A stretch of DNA of 64,000 nucleotides from NCBI RefSeq assembly GCF_000981035.1, contig NZ_LAYJ01000103.1, forward strand, positions 3,284-67,283, written 5' to 3'. The position numbers and the translations under genes are program-made. The stretch's first letter is position 1. Each line of letters opens with the position of its first letter. Origin of the DNA: Christensenella hongkongensis (GTDB taxonomy: Bacteria; Bacillota; Clostridia; Christensenellales; Christensenellaceae). Shown here piece after piece: positions 16,374-25,099 of this stretch. Under the pieces are notes generated by a model. It saw nothing but the letters and a program-made list of their open reading frames with translations. It was not told where the DNA came from and made no database searches.

Positions 16374-16883
16374 TTATATCCCAAATTCTTTTGCATAGAT
16401 AACTTTACCACCAATCGGCTTCGCTTTTTCCTGTAAGTTAATTGCCATAAAATTATCGGCAGATATACCATTTGGGACTTCAATATTGAACCGTTCCGCA
16501 GGAATATATCCAACTTTAGGATAGTACGTATTGCTCCCCAAGACCAATGAATACGGATACCCTAATCGTTTCGCAATCTTATGCCCTTCCAAAATCAAAG
16601 CTTTTCCAATTCCCTGTCTTTGATATTTCGGTTTCACTGATAGTGGCGCTAAAACAAGTACTTCATCATTACCTACGTTAGCTTTTGTAAATAAAATATG
16701 CCCTGCCATTTCTCCATTTATTTCAGCAACTAAAGACAATTCTGGAATGAACGCATTTCCTGCTCTTAAATCAACCACTAAATCCTGCTCATTTCCGTCA
16801 GAATGTTCTGCTGTCATAAATGCTTCTGCAATAAGTTTATAGATTTCCTCGTAATCCTTATGCGTTTCTTGTCTGATAATCAT
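16374..16883 (-). CDS. GNAT family N-acetyltransferase (YhbS-like)
   Basis: A 169-residue acetyl-CoA-dependent N-acetyltransferase. It begins MIIRQETHKDYEEIYKLI, has the acceptor-side helix HSDGNEQDLV, beta-strand 4 with LAPLSVKPKYQRQGIGKALI (the acetyl-CoA-binding R/Q-x-x-G-x-G/A motif near residue 93), and ends with a YhbS-like tail. I used the ATG at 16883, which has GAGG nine bases upstream, rather than the TTG at 16901. The target is unknown. It stands alone between the reductase operon and the ECF module and ends in its own terminator. Its codon use is more AT-rich than its neighbours, which hints at separate acquisition. Confidence 0.9.
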   Translation of the reverse strand: MIIRQETHKDYEEIYKLIAEAFMTAEHSDGNEQDLVVDLRAGNAFIPELSLVAEINGEMAGHILFTKANVGNDEVLVLAPLSVKPKYQRQGIGKALILEGHKIAKRLGYPYSLVLGSNTYYPKVGYIPAERFNIEVPNGISADNFMAINLQEKAKPIGGKVIYAKEFGI

Positions 16884-16977
16884 TGAAAACAACCTCAACA
16901 AATTTTTATTTTTTCACTTCTATTGTATCATTTTTTTACTCATTTTGATTGTTTCAAGCCTTTCTCTCCCGATATTC

Positions 16978-18402
16978 TTATAATTTTTTGTGGTAAACGA
17001 TTTTTCCACCGGATAAATATAGGATACTATCTGCCACAAGGTCTATTAGTTCCATATCGTGTGTAATGAGTACCACATAGTTGCCCTTGCTCGCCAATTC
17101 TTTCAAAATGCCAGCAGTAAGGCGCATATTATGGCCGTCAAGCCCGCTTGTCGGCTCATCGAAAACCAGGATACGTCTGCCGCTTACAGAGGCGAGCGCT
17201 AATAAAAGCCTTTGTTTCTGGCCTCCCGAAAGGGAAATCGGATGCCGCTCGCGGTATTCCCAAAGCCCTACTGCTGCCAGTGCCTTTTGCGTTTTTTCGC
17301 GGCGCTGCGGATCGGATTTATATCCGATATAAAATTCTTCTTCGACCGTAGGCGCATAGAGTTGGTAATCTGCGTCCTGCTGGACAAAAAAAGAAGCTTT
17401 GGTACGTTGTTTCCGCCGGAGGAACCGTCCCTCATTCTCCACCGCCCCCTGTGAACGGTAAAGACCTGTCACAGCGCGGCATAATGTAGATTTTCCCGCT
17501 CCATTCTGCCCTGCAACAGCAAGGATTTGCCCCCGTTGTACATGGAAGGATACATCATCTAATATTTGGCTTCCGCTCCGGAAACAGGAAATCCCCTGTA
17601 CGCGAAGAACTTCATCGCCTTGTTCCAAAGCAGTTCCACAAATCTTGAGTTTTGGTTCCTGAAATCCACGTATCCCCATCGCGCTAAGCTGTTCCGGAGT
17701 AAGGGAAAGCGCCTCGTCCCGACTCAAAATGGAGCTAATTTTCCCATTTTCCATGAAAACCAACCGGTCAAATAACTCACGCACATAGGAAAAACGGTGT
17801 TCGGACAACACGATCGTACAGCCCTTTTCTTTTAAGCGATATAACAAAATGGAAAGATGCCGTATCGCTTCGCTGTCAAGGTTTGCAGATGGTTCATCAA
17901 GCACGAGTACCTTCGGCTCCATGGCGCAGACAGAAGCAATAGCAAGGCGCTGCTTTTCTCCGCTGGATAGCGGGAAAATCCGTCGGCCCATCAGGCGTTC
18001 AATCTCCAAAAGCGAAATCGTTGCAGCCGTCCTGCGGTGCATTTCTTCACGTGCAAGCGGAATATTTTCCATCCCCAATACGAGTTCATCTGTTGCGTTG
18101 GTTGCGAAAAACTGACTGCGGGGATCTTGGAATACGCTTCCCACAATGGTTCCCAATTCATGGATCGGAATCCTTCGGGCATCCCTTTCGCCAATGCGGT
18201 ATTCTCCAGTGAGGACTCCTTCGTAAAATTGCGGACAGAGTCCATTCAAAACACGTGTAAGCGTTGTCTTTCCACAGCCGCTCACCCCGGACAAAAGAAT
18301 GCACTCTCCCTGACCGATGGATAGGTTGATTCCCTGAAGTTGTCCGGCTCCTTTGTGTGCGCCTGGATAGGCATAACAAATATTTTTCAGTTCAATCATC
18401 AT
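16978..18402 (-). CDS. ECF transporter ATPase with two fused ATP-binding domains
   Basis: A 474-residue energy-coupling-factor ATPase in which both A subunits are fused. Domain 1: Walker A GVSGCGKTTLTR near residue 38, signature LSSGEKQRLAIA, Walker B VLVLDEPSANLD. Domain 2: Walker A GQNGAGKSTLCR near 300, signature LSGGQKQRLLLA, Walker B ILVFDEPTSGLD. All motifs are intact, so both halves should hydrolyse ATP. It overlaps the T-component stop by four bases (ATGA), and GGGAGG precedes the tandem ATGs. With the T and S components upstream it forms a complete ECF importer, here coupled genetically to two ABC half-transporters. Substrate not evident. Confidence 0.92.
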   Translation of the reverse strand: MMIELKNICYAYPGAHKGAGQLQGINLSIGQGECILLSGVSGCGKTTLTRVLNGLCPQFYEGVLTGEYRIGERDARRIPIHELGTIVGSVFQDPRSQFFATNATDELVLGMENIPLAREEMHRRTAATISLLEIERLMGRRIFPLSSGEKQRLAIASVCAMEPKVLVLDEPSANLDSEAIRHLSILLYRLKEKGCTIVLSEHRFSYVRELFDRLVFMENGKISSILSRDEALSLTPEQLSAMGIRGFQEPKLKICGTALEQGDEVLRVQGISCFRSGSQILDDVSFHVQRGQILAVAGQNGAGKSTLCRAVTGLYRSQGAVENEGRFLRRKQRTKASFFVQQDADYQLYAPTVEEEFYIGYKSDPQRREKTQKALAAVGLWEYRERHPISLSGGQKQRLLLALASVSGRRILVFDEPTSGLDGHNMRLTAGILKELASKGNYVVLITHDMELIDLVADSILYLSGGKIVYHKKL

Positions 18403-19127
18403 ATGCCTCCCAATCCAGCTTTATCGAGAAACGCAAACAAGAAGACTGCTGCGGTATATCCGGCGCATAAAGCAATATCTTTCCGCGAAAAACAGAGAGG
18501 GCGGTAACTTACAACCTGACCGCCAAACCGCACGCCGCGAACGGTAATGGAAGCGGACAGTTCATCCGAGATTTTGGTAGTGCGCATAATCAGAGGCACC
18601 AAAATATACTCCAGTGTCGAGGGCAAATGTGCCAATGTGTTCCAAAGCCCGACGCCAATGCCCCGGAATTTTTGTGCGTTGCGAATACACCGATATTCCT
18701 CCCCAAGCGTAGGAAAAAAACGCAGTATAACAGCAACCGCGATTCCGCCGGATTTGGGGATATGGAGCACATGGAACGCAGCGAGCAAACTTCCGGTCGG
18801 CGCTTCCCCGATCAAGAAGGCAAAGGAAAGCGGGATCATCGCCCGCCTCCCTAAAATGCCAATGTTGGAAAGCGCGCTGCCAATAAAAAAGGTAGAAAGG
18901 TCTCCCAGTAATTGTACGCCTGCCCAGGAAAGCCAGAGCAAAAACAAATATCCGCCAAGGTAAACCGGAATCCGGACAGCTTTGCCGCACATTGCCTGTA
19001 TAACCATACAAGCGGCAAAAAGGAATGCAAGGCTTGTTTCAGTTCGAATTACGATAACGGCTATAATGCTGGCAATGCACAGGAACAGGTAAGTCCGTGG
19101 ATCGAGAAGTTTTTTTTCGTTATTCAT
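18399..19127 (-). CDS. ECF transporter transmembrane T component (CbiQ/EcfT family)
   Basis: A membrane protein of about 242 residues with five or six hydrophobic segments. The cytoplasmic coupling region contains LRFFPTLGEEYRCIRNAQKFRG near residue 150 of the protein, the EcfT motif that contacts the ATPases. The start is uncertain: ATG at 19127 (four bases after the S-component stop) or an in-frame GTG at 19142 that overlaps that stop. Neither has a strong ribosome site, so reinitiation after the upstream gene is likely. It bridges the S component and the double ATPase. Length and topology are normal for the family. Confidence 0.9.
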   Translation of the reverse strand: MNNEKKLLDPRTYLFLCIASIIAVIVIRTETSLAFLFAACMVIQAMCGKAVRIPVYLGGYLFLLWLSWAGVQLLGDLSTFFIGSALSNIGILGRRAMIPLSFAFLIGEAPTGSLLAAFHVLHIPKSGGIAVAVILRFFPTLGEEYRCIRNAQKFRGIGVGLWNTLAHLPSTLEYILVPLIMRTTKISDELSASITVRGVRFGGQVVSYRPLCFSRKDIALCAGYTAAVFLFAFLDKAGLGGI

Positions 19128-19131
19128 GGAT

Positions 19132-19749
19132 TTATACGGCACCAGCCGGGCGGAAATGTTTTTTCATCAGCTTTCTTCCTAAGAGGTAACCGACGAAAGT
19201 AAGCGCAGCGGCGCATACCAGGGCAATCGCAATATTCTGTGGTGCAAGCCAGAATCCTTCCACTGAGGAAAGCGCGGCGTCCGCTGCGGCCTGATCCATA
19301 CCCATTGCCATATAGCTTTGTACCATACTATCCCGAAACAGCAATAACGTCAGGGTTGATCCCATTGCATTCAGGCAGCCCATGAGAATAATGGGGATAG
19401 CCGGCCGCCAACGGCTTTCATATCCGCCCTTCAGCATAATGAGTTCATTTACAACAGCAAGGATTACAAAGAACAAAAATACATAGACGCTGCCAGACAA
19501 CAGAAAATACAATCCGTAAATAAGAGCGGGGAAAATCTGTGCGCCGGGATGCGGGCATTTGGCAATGATTACCACGTAGATAATTCCCCAAAGTATCCCC
19601 GCCAGGCCGGGTACGAGAAAATAAAGAAGCGGCATACTTGCAGAAAACGGCGCGCTAATGATTAACGATAGCACCAGCATCAAGACAGAAAGAAGTACAT
19701 CTGTTACAAGTTCTTTCAAGTTTAAGAATTTTCTTTTTGGAATTTCCAT
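19132..19749 (-). CDS. MptD/Trep_Strep-type ECF transporter substrate-binding S component
   Basis: A 205-residue membrane protein with about five or six hydrophobic helices, matching the MptD (TIGR02185-type) family of putative ECF S components that confer substrate specificity. The N-terminus is KRKFLNLKELVTDV; the loop YESRWRPAIPIILMG and the C-terminal LLGRKLMKKHF are visible. I chose the ATG at 19749 because GGAGG lies nine bases upstream and the longer frame overlaps the ABC gene. It follows the second ABC transporter gene by one base, so S, T and A components and the two ABC proteins form one operon. The ligand of this family is not established to my knowledge. Confidence 0.85.
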   Translation of the reverse strand: MEIPKRKFLNLKELVTDVLLSVLMLVLSLIISAPFSASMPLLYFLVPGLAGILWGIIYVVIIAKCPHPGAQIFPALIYGLYFLLSGSVYVFLFFVILAVVNELIMLKGGYESRWRPAIPIILMGCLNAMGSTLTLLLFRDSMVQSYMAMGMDQAAADAALSSVEGFWLAPQNIAIALVCAAALTFVGYLLGRKLMKKHFRPAGAV

Positions 19750-19750
19750 T

Positions 19751-21499
19751 TCATTTTTCCTCCATATGTTTGAATTGTATTGATTGGGCTTCATTTTGAA
19801 TCGCCCATAATCTTTGATACAGTCCTTCCTGCGCCAGAAGTTCGTCATGCGTTCCATGCTGAGTAACGCTTCCGTTCTCGATCACAAGAATTTGATCTGC
19901 CCCGCGAACAGTTTTTAGGCGGTGTGCAATCATAATTACCGTTCTGTTTTTTGCAATTTCGTCTAATGCGTTTTGTACCAAGGCCTCATTATCTGCATCC
20001 AGCGAAGCGGTCGGCTCGTCCAGAAGCAAAATCGGAACGTCTTTGAGTAACGCCCTTGCGAACGCAATCCTCTGCCGCTCCCCACCGGAAAGAGTGGCGC
20101 CGCCCTCTCCTACCATCGTGTCATATCCCTCTGGCAATTTACTGATAAAGGTATGGCAGCTTGCTTTTCGACAAGCTTCTTCCAACTGCTCGTCCGGAAT
20201 ATCTTTACCAAAACACAGGTTCTCACGTATGGTCCCGCGGAACAGATAGGTATCCTGCATTACCATAGAAATATTGGAAAGCAGGCTGTCTGGCTGAATC
20301 TGGCGAATATCCCGTCCATTTGCAGTAAGCATCCCTTCCTGATTGTCCCAAAATCGTGCCATCAACCGGAGCAAGGTCGATTTTCCGCTCCCGGAGGGGC
20401 CTACTAGCGCAGTAAACCGGTCGGCCGGGATATCAAAGTTTGCCGAGCGAATCACGTTCTCTTCACTGCCATACGAAAACCCGACATCCCCGAAACAATA
20501 TTCATCCACTTTTTCCACCGTCTGGCTGCCTTCCTGTGAAGGTGTCTCCATCACGGAATCCAGCCGTTCGCCGGATGGGGCCATACCGCGCAATGCGCCA
20601 AGGCTCGTTACCAACATCATCATAGGAGATGAGAGCTTGGTTGCAACAATGATAAGCCCTATATAATCGAGGATATGCAGTCCCCCGCCAAGAAGCATAT
20701 ACATACCGGATACCACGATGACCGGGACGACAAATTGTGTAAGCACGGAACATAGATTTCCCAGGCTCCCGGCCACAAGTTCGTCTTTCATGGTCGTTTT
20801 CCGTAGATTGTCGTATGCCTTCTGAAGCTGTTTGAATCCTTGGCCGGCTTGTCGATAGGCCTTAAGGTCTTTCATGCCATGCAGATATTCGTTCAGCTGG
20901 GTAGCGGCTTTCGCGCGCGCTTCCAAGACTCTACGGCTGGTCCTGCTTTTTATTTTTCCTGCGAAATGATTCATCAGCAGACATACCGGAAGCAAGGCAA
21001 AAGCTGCGATTGCCATACGCCAGTCAAATATAGCCATCCAAACGGCGAATACTACCATTAACAAACTTGATGCAATGGTAAATGGGAGCCAATAACACAT
21101 CGTATATTCGACATTTGCAAAATCGTTCCCAAACGAATTGATCAACTCTCCGGATTCTTTTTTTGTAAAAAATCCGAGAGGTAACGTGCGCAGTTTTTTA
21201 ATATAGGCAATCCGTTTTTTCGCTGTGTCACGATAAGCCCTGAAATAAGTATTCCAATAGGAGATCAATTCAATGACATATTGCAGGGCGCAAAATACAA
21301 GCGCAGCGACAGACAACTGGATCAGGCTCCCGGTGTCCAGTGTATAGGGTGGAAAAAAGGCTGCGCCAAACACATATATTCCGAAAAAGACCAAAATAGC
21401 GGGAACCAGCGTGGACACCTCAGATACAAACAGCCATACAGTGGGCGCAATTAACTCTTTGGGATGGTGAAACGTGAATTGTTGTATCATCTTACGCAT
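19751..21499 (-). CDS. ABC half-transporter (exporter fold), second of a heterodimeric pair
   Basis: A 582-residue protein with an N-terminal six-helix membrane domain (about 1-320) and a C-terminal ATPase (about 345-575). Walker A is LVGPSGSGKSTLLRL, signature LSGGERQRIAFA and Walker B ILLLDEPTASLD, all intact. It would pair with the product of the gene upstream, whose stop it overlaps. Pairs with this fold in AraC-controlled operons include the siderophore importers YbtP/YbtQ and IrtA/IrtB, so import is possible despite the exporter fold. GGAG precedes the start by nine bases. It is directly followed by an ECF S component. Confidence 0.92.
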   Translation of the reverse strand: MRKMIQQFTFHHPKELIAPTVWLFVSEVSTLVPAILVFFGIYVFGAAFFPPYTLDTGSLIQLSVAALVFCALQYVIELISYWNTYFRAYRDTAKKRIAYIKKLRTLPLGFFTKKESGELINSFGNDFANVEYTMCYWLPFTIASSLLMVVFAVWMAIFDWRMAIAAFALLPVCLLMNHFAGKIKSRTSRRVLEARAKAATQLNEYLHGMKDLKAYRQAGQGFKQLQKAYDNLRKTTMKDELVAGSLGNLCSVLTQFVVPVIVVSGMYMLLGGGLHILDYIGLIIVATKLSSPMMMLVTSLGALRGMAPSGERLDSVMETPSQEGSQTVEKVDEYCFGDVGFSYGSEENVIRSANFDIPADRFTALVGPSGSGKSTLLRLMARFWDNQEGMLTANGRDIRQIQPDSLLSNISMVMQDTYLFRGTIRENLCFGKDIPDEQLEEACRKASCHTFISKLPEGYDTMVGEGGATLSGGERQRIAFARALLKDVPILLLDEPTASLDADNEALVQNALDEIAKNRTVIMIAHRLKTVRGADQILVIENGSVTQHGTHDELLAQEGLYQRLWAIQNEAQSIQFKHMEEK

Positions 21500-23300
21500 G
21501 GGTAGTGACTCCTTTCATACTCCATTGTTCGCTTTCGCTTTGGATCTTCCACAGATGGGCATATAGCCCATTTTTTTCCAGCAGGAACCCATGCTTCCCT
21601 TCTTCCGCTACTTTTCCTTCCGATAAGACGAATATATGATCAGCATCCTTTATGGAGTACAAGCGGTGTGCAATCATCAGCACAGTTTTTCCCTGCAACA
21701 GCTCTTCCATCGCTTGGCGAAGCGCAAGTTCATTTTCCGCATCCGTAAAAGCCATCGCTTCGTCCAGTACAACAATCGGAGCATTTTTCAAAATTGCCCT
21801 CGCAATGGCGATCCGCTGCGCTTCCCCACCGGATAATTTGTGTCCGCCATCGCCCAGACGCGTATCATATCCTTGTGGAAGCGCGGCAATAAAATCGTGG
21901 CAACGTGCGGCACGCGCAGCCTCTTCAACCTGAGCCCGGCTTGCTTGGCGTCCCATTGCGATATTGTCGAATGCGGACTGTGCGAAAATGTGCGTATCCT
22001 GAAAAACGAATGCAACCTGGTCCATCAGTGTCCCGGTTTTCATGTCCCTCAGGTCGACACCGCCAATGGAAATCGAACCTCTCTCGATATCCCAAAACCG
22101 GGCAAGCAGTTGTCCTGCCGTCGTTTTTCCGCCGCCTGAAGGCCCTACAAGGGCAGCAAAACTTCCTGATGGAATTTTCATGCTGACATGGTCAAGCGCC
22201 ATTCGCCTGAGCGGATCAGATGCAGGCTGATAGGAAAAAGATACGTCATGGAAAACAATATCCGCGCCCTTTGGAGTTTTTCCGTTCTGGGGTTCCACCA
22301 TAGGCACACAGTCGAATACGTTGTCGATCTGATCCATCTTAACGGAAAGATTTTGTAAATCAGAGCCCATCTCAACAAGTTCCATCAACGGATTCATGGC
22401 AGCCGGACCAATGATAAGGAACGTCAATATCTGGCTCACCATTTCTTGGTCGCCAGGATGATTTAGGACTAGAATCGTTCCCGCAGCAAGGATAAATGCA
22501 AGAAGCGACAGGGTAATTGTTTTGTATGCTCCAAAAATTGGAGTAACACGTTTTAAGTAAACGGCCCAGTATTGCCGGGTTTTTTCAATCAGTTCTGTCA
22601 GCTTGGAAGCGGCCGCTTTGGAATGCCCGAATATCTTTTCTTCTTCCATTCCCGATACATACTCCGAAAAAGAAGCGTCAAGGTCGGTTACCGTTTTATT
22701 GAGGTTCGCCCAGTTTTTTTGTCCGCGGCTCCCGCCAAAAGCGGAAAACTGAATGGCGAATGCAATTCCGAGCGCGGCAAAAACCGTTATAGCCAGCCAT
22801 ACGTTTAAATAAAACATCAGCGCGGCAAGTGCAGCCAGCAGCAATGCGGCTCCTACCACATTGGGAAACGTATGAGCCATGATCGATTCCATTTTTTCGA
22901 CATTATCTTCCATCATTTTTTGCGTAGCGCCCGCGCGCCCATCAGTAAAAAATCCCATACTTAGTTTTCCCATGTGTTCCATGATGCGCAGCCGCAGGCG
23001 GTAAAGAGCATCGAAAACCGACGCGTGGCACAGGCAGCTTCCTCCGATCGTGCAACCAATCCCTGCTGCAATGCTGCCTACTGTAACGCCCGCCCATGTA
23101 AAAGCAGAGGCTGATTGAAAAACCGTTTCTTGGGCTGCCGCAAAAAGGAATCCCTCAACGATCCGGTAAATGGCATAAAACGGTACTGCGGCCAAGAGGA
23201 TTCCGCCTGCTGACAAAATAATGCCGATCGTATATTTCCCTTTCGGGCAGCAAGCCATGGAAAATACCCTGCTAATTGTATTTTTCTTTTGCTTGTACAT
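21492..23300 (-). CDS. ABC half-transporter (exporter fold), first of the pair, YbtP/IrtA-like
   Basis: A 602-residue membrane/ATPase protein partnering the next gene. Walker A is LVGPSGGGKTTAGQL and signature LSGGEAQRIAIA. The Walker B region reads VVLDEAMAFTDAENE, not the usual DEPTASLD; a DEATAF(A)D-ENE form is what I recall in YbtPQ/IrtAB-type siderophore transporters, which supports that comparison. I used the ATG at 23300, with GGAAGG upstream. The longer frame to 23348 would start inside the -10 region. It is the first gene of a five-gene operon divergent from an AraC regulator. Confidence 0.9.
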   Translation of the reverse strand: MYKQKKNTISRVFSMACCPKGKYTIGIILSAGGILLAAVPFYAIYRIVEGFLFAAAQETVFQSASAFTWAGVTVGSIAAGIGCTIGGSCLCHASVFDALYRLRLRIMEHMGKLSMGFFTDGRAGATQKMMEDNVEKMESIMAHTFPNVVGAALLLAALAALMFYLNVWLAITVFAALGIAFAIQFSAFGGSRGQKNWANLNKTVTDLDASFSEYVSGMEEEKIFGHSKAAASKLTELIEKTRQYWAVYLKRVTPIFGAYKTITLSLLAFILAAGTILVLNHPGDQEMVSQILTFLIIGPAAMNPLMELVEMGSDLQNLSVKMDQIDNVFDCVPMVEPQNGKTPKGADIVFHDVSFSYQPASDPLRRMALDHVSMKIPSGSFAALVGPSGGGKTTAGQLLARFWDIERGSISIGGVDLRDMKTGTLMDQVAFVFQDTHIFAQSAFDNIAMGRQASRAQVEEAARAARCHDFIAALPQGYDTRLGDGGHKLSGGEAQRIAIARAILKNAPIVVLDEAMAFTDAENELALRQAMEELLQGKTVLMIAHRLYSIKDADHIFVLSEGKVAEEGKHGFLLEKNGLYAHLWKIQSESEQWSMKGVTTHA

Positions 23301-23348
23301 ACCCTTCCTTTCCCGCCGTAACCATTCTTGACCGGCGAATCGAATCAT

Positions 23349-23380
23349 AGTATAATTTTCCGTAGTTAGTTTACGCTAAC
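23349..23380 (-). promoter_or_regulatory. Promoter region of the ABC/ECF operon
   Basis: A TATACT -10 box at 23349-23354 (minus strand) and the inverted repeat GTTAG-N6-CTAAC at 23365-23380 roughly where the -35 should be. No consensus -35 is present, as expected for a promoter that needs an activator. The divergent AraC gene is the obvious candidate. Confidence 0.55.
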
Positions 23381-23517
23381 CGTTTGAAAGAATAGCATAA
23401 AATTATCTTACAGGCAAGGCCTTTCCTGTGTTTGGAACGATACCCTCCAAAGGGCCGGTAATTCGTTCATCGCCTTTGTTTTCCAGTGTTTGACGAAAAA
23501 CAGGTCGGGAAAATGTG

Positions 23518-23553
23518 TGCCAAAACAATACGGCTTATGCCAAAATAATACGG
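23518..23553 (+). promoter_or_regulatory. Two direct repeats just before the AraC gene
   Basis: TGCCAAAACAATACGG at 23518-23533 and TGCCAAAATAATACGG at 23538-23553, identical except for one base and 20 bases apart. They end ten bases before the start codon and run into the ribosome site. This is the expected look of AraC-family half-sites, so autoregulation is likely. Confidence 0.6.
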
Positions 23554-23562
23554 AGTAAGAAA

Positions 23563-24570
23563 ATGATCGTATCCAATTCAATAAAAGATGTATATACATT
23601 GTACGAACGGTTGGGTGGTGTCAGGGAAGATACCCAAAGAGGCGTAATTTACCGTTTTCCCGGCGGCTGCGGGGCAAAGGCGTACGGACGTGTAGAATTG
23701 TGCGGCGATCCTGCATCCCTGATGTTTGCAAAATCAGACATTACGATATACGAAGGATACTTGAGCCGTACGCAGCTTCGACAAAAATATATGGGGTTTT
23801 CCATCAATAACGCAGACGCAGTAGAGACTTACCGGCGTAGAGATGAAAAACGCACGCTGGATGCAGGGCTTCATTTTTATGTTTGTATTTCCACCGTACC
23901 GTTTTTTATGCGGGTACCAAAAGGGGCCCATCTCACGTTTACTGCGTTATATTTTTTTGAAGATTTCTTCACCCGTAACAATGTCTCCCTCCCTGCCGAT
24001 TTCTGGCCTCTTTGCGATAAGTTACTGAATGCGGAGACAGTGTTTCTTCCCACATTATCCGCCCTGTGCCGGCAAATTGAAAGCTGTTCCCTCTCCGGTG
24101 CTGCATTCGATCTTTTCCTGCGCGGACAAGGGCTTGCTGCGGCAGGAATGATCATGGACTATATGGATCGCAGCCGCACGGAACCGTGTATCTCATTGCG
24201 GCGGGAAGACCATTTGCTGCTCGAACAGGCAAAACAAATACTAAAAAAAGAATTAATCCATCCACCGACAATTTCTGTACTTTCTTCAATGGTAGGAATC
24301 AATAAAAATAAATTGCAGGAAGGGTTCCGGCTGACCGAAGGAAAATCGGTTTCGGAATATTTGCGCGCGGTGCGGGTAGAACGTGCGGTGGAACTTTTGA
24401 CTTCAACTTCTCTTCCAGTGGAGAAAATCGCGGCAGAAGTAGGATACCACAGCAAAGCAAACTTTTACCATACATTTCAAAACGTCTACGGATATACGCC
24501 GGGGCAGCTGCGTGGTATGATGGCAGAAGAAAAAAGAACAAGAATAGATAATTCCTCTTGGTCTAAGTGA
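23563..24570 (+). CDS. AraC family regulator of the ABC/ECF transport module
   Basis: A 335-residue protein with an N-terminal effector domain of no recognised fold (about 1-215) and a C-terminal AraC DNA-binding domain (about 225-325). The latter contains ISVLSSMVGINKNKLQEGF and KIAAEVGYHSKANFYHTFQ, then the family end GYTPGQLRG. The ATG at 23563 has GGAG eight bases upstream; the frame's earlier start at 23515 has no ribosome site and would include the repeats. Divergent placement and general layout resemble YbtA/PchR regulators that sense ferric siderophores, but this is inference from context. Nothing in the N-domain shows the ligand. Confidence 0.9.
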   Translation: MIVSNSIKDVYTLYERLGGVREDTQRGVIYRFPGGCGAKAYGRVELCGDPASLMFAKSDITIYEGYLSRTQLRQKYMGFSINNADAVETYRRRDEKRTLDAGLHFYVCISTVPFFMRVPKGAHLTFTALYFFEDFFTRNNVSLPADFWPLCDKLLNAETVFLPTLSALCRQIESCSLSGAAFDLFLRGQGLAAAGMIMDYMDRSRTEPCISLRREDHLLLEQAKQILKKELIHPPTISVLSSMVGINKNKLQEGFRLTEGKSVSEYLRAVRVERAVELLTSTSLPVEKIAAEVGYHSKANFYHTFQNVYGYTPGQLRGMMAEEKRTRIDNSSWSK

Positions 24571-24680
24571 GGAACCATACCAGGGAATGCCTTAACCATA
24601 TAAGCGGGCTGCGCGTTCGCTTTTTCTTGTTTCAAAGGCTCTCAACAGGAGGTTATTACAGAAAACTCCTGATATCGTAA

Positions 24681-25082
24681 ACACGGCGATACATCCTTTG
24701 CTACCGCATACAACATGGCTATACAACATTCCTTTGCGGTATGGCGCAGAGCTTTGACATACTATGTGGTGAAATCGTACTAAGGCTTAGAAAGCACCCT
24801 GATTGCGAACATATACGGCTTGTAGCGGTAATTCCATATATGGAGCATAGCGAACGCTGGAAAGAGGATTGGCGTCTGCGCCACGCTAACTTAGAAGCTA
24901 ACGCCGATCAGATTCTATATGTCCAAGAAGAATATTCGCGTGATTGCTTTTTTGAACCTAACCACTTTATGGTGAATAATTCAAGCAGTTTGATTTGTTA
25001 TTATGATGGCAAACGGGGCGGAACGGAGTATACGCTAAAATATGCTTTGAAACAAAAAAAGTATGATCAGAAATCTAATTGA
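24681..25082 (+). pseudogene. DUF1273/SLOG family protein, N-terminally truncated remnant
   Basis: The open frame from 24741 encodes 113 residues that match the C-terminal two thirds of DUF1273 (YpsA-like SLOG) proteins: GMAQSFDILCGEIVLRL, LVAVIPYMEHSERWKEDW, YVQEEYSRDC, HFMVNNSSSLICYYDGKRGGT and the TLKYALKQ end. In the same frame, residues further upstream to 24681 still fit (HGYTTFLCGM), but a TAA at 24678-24680 closes it. The expected TGHRP-type N-terminal nucleotide-binding motif is not found in any frame nearby, and there is no ribosome site before the ATG. It is therefore a decayed gene. It lies at the edge of the AT-rich defence island, a typical place for such debris. Confidence 0.7.
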
Positions 25083-25099
25083 AAGTTCAAAATACTAAA

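Noticed and set aside
24571..24680. AGGAGG-like sequence near 24648 as a ribosome site for a full-length DUF1273 gene
   Set aside because: No start codon follows at usable distance and the frame is closed by TAA at 24678.
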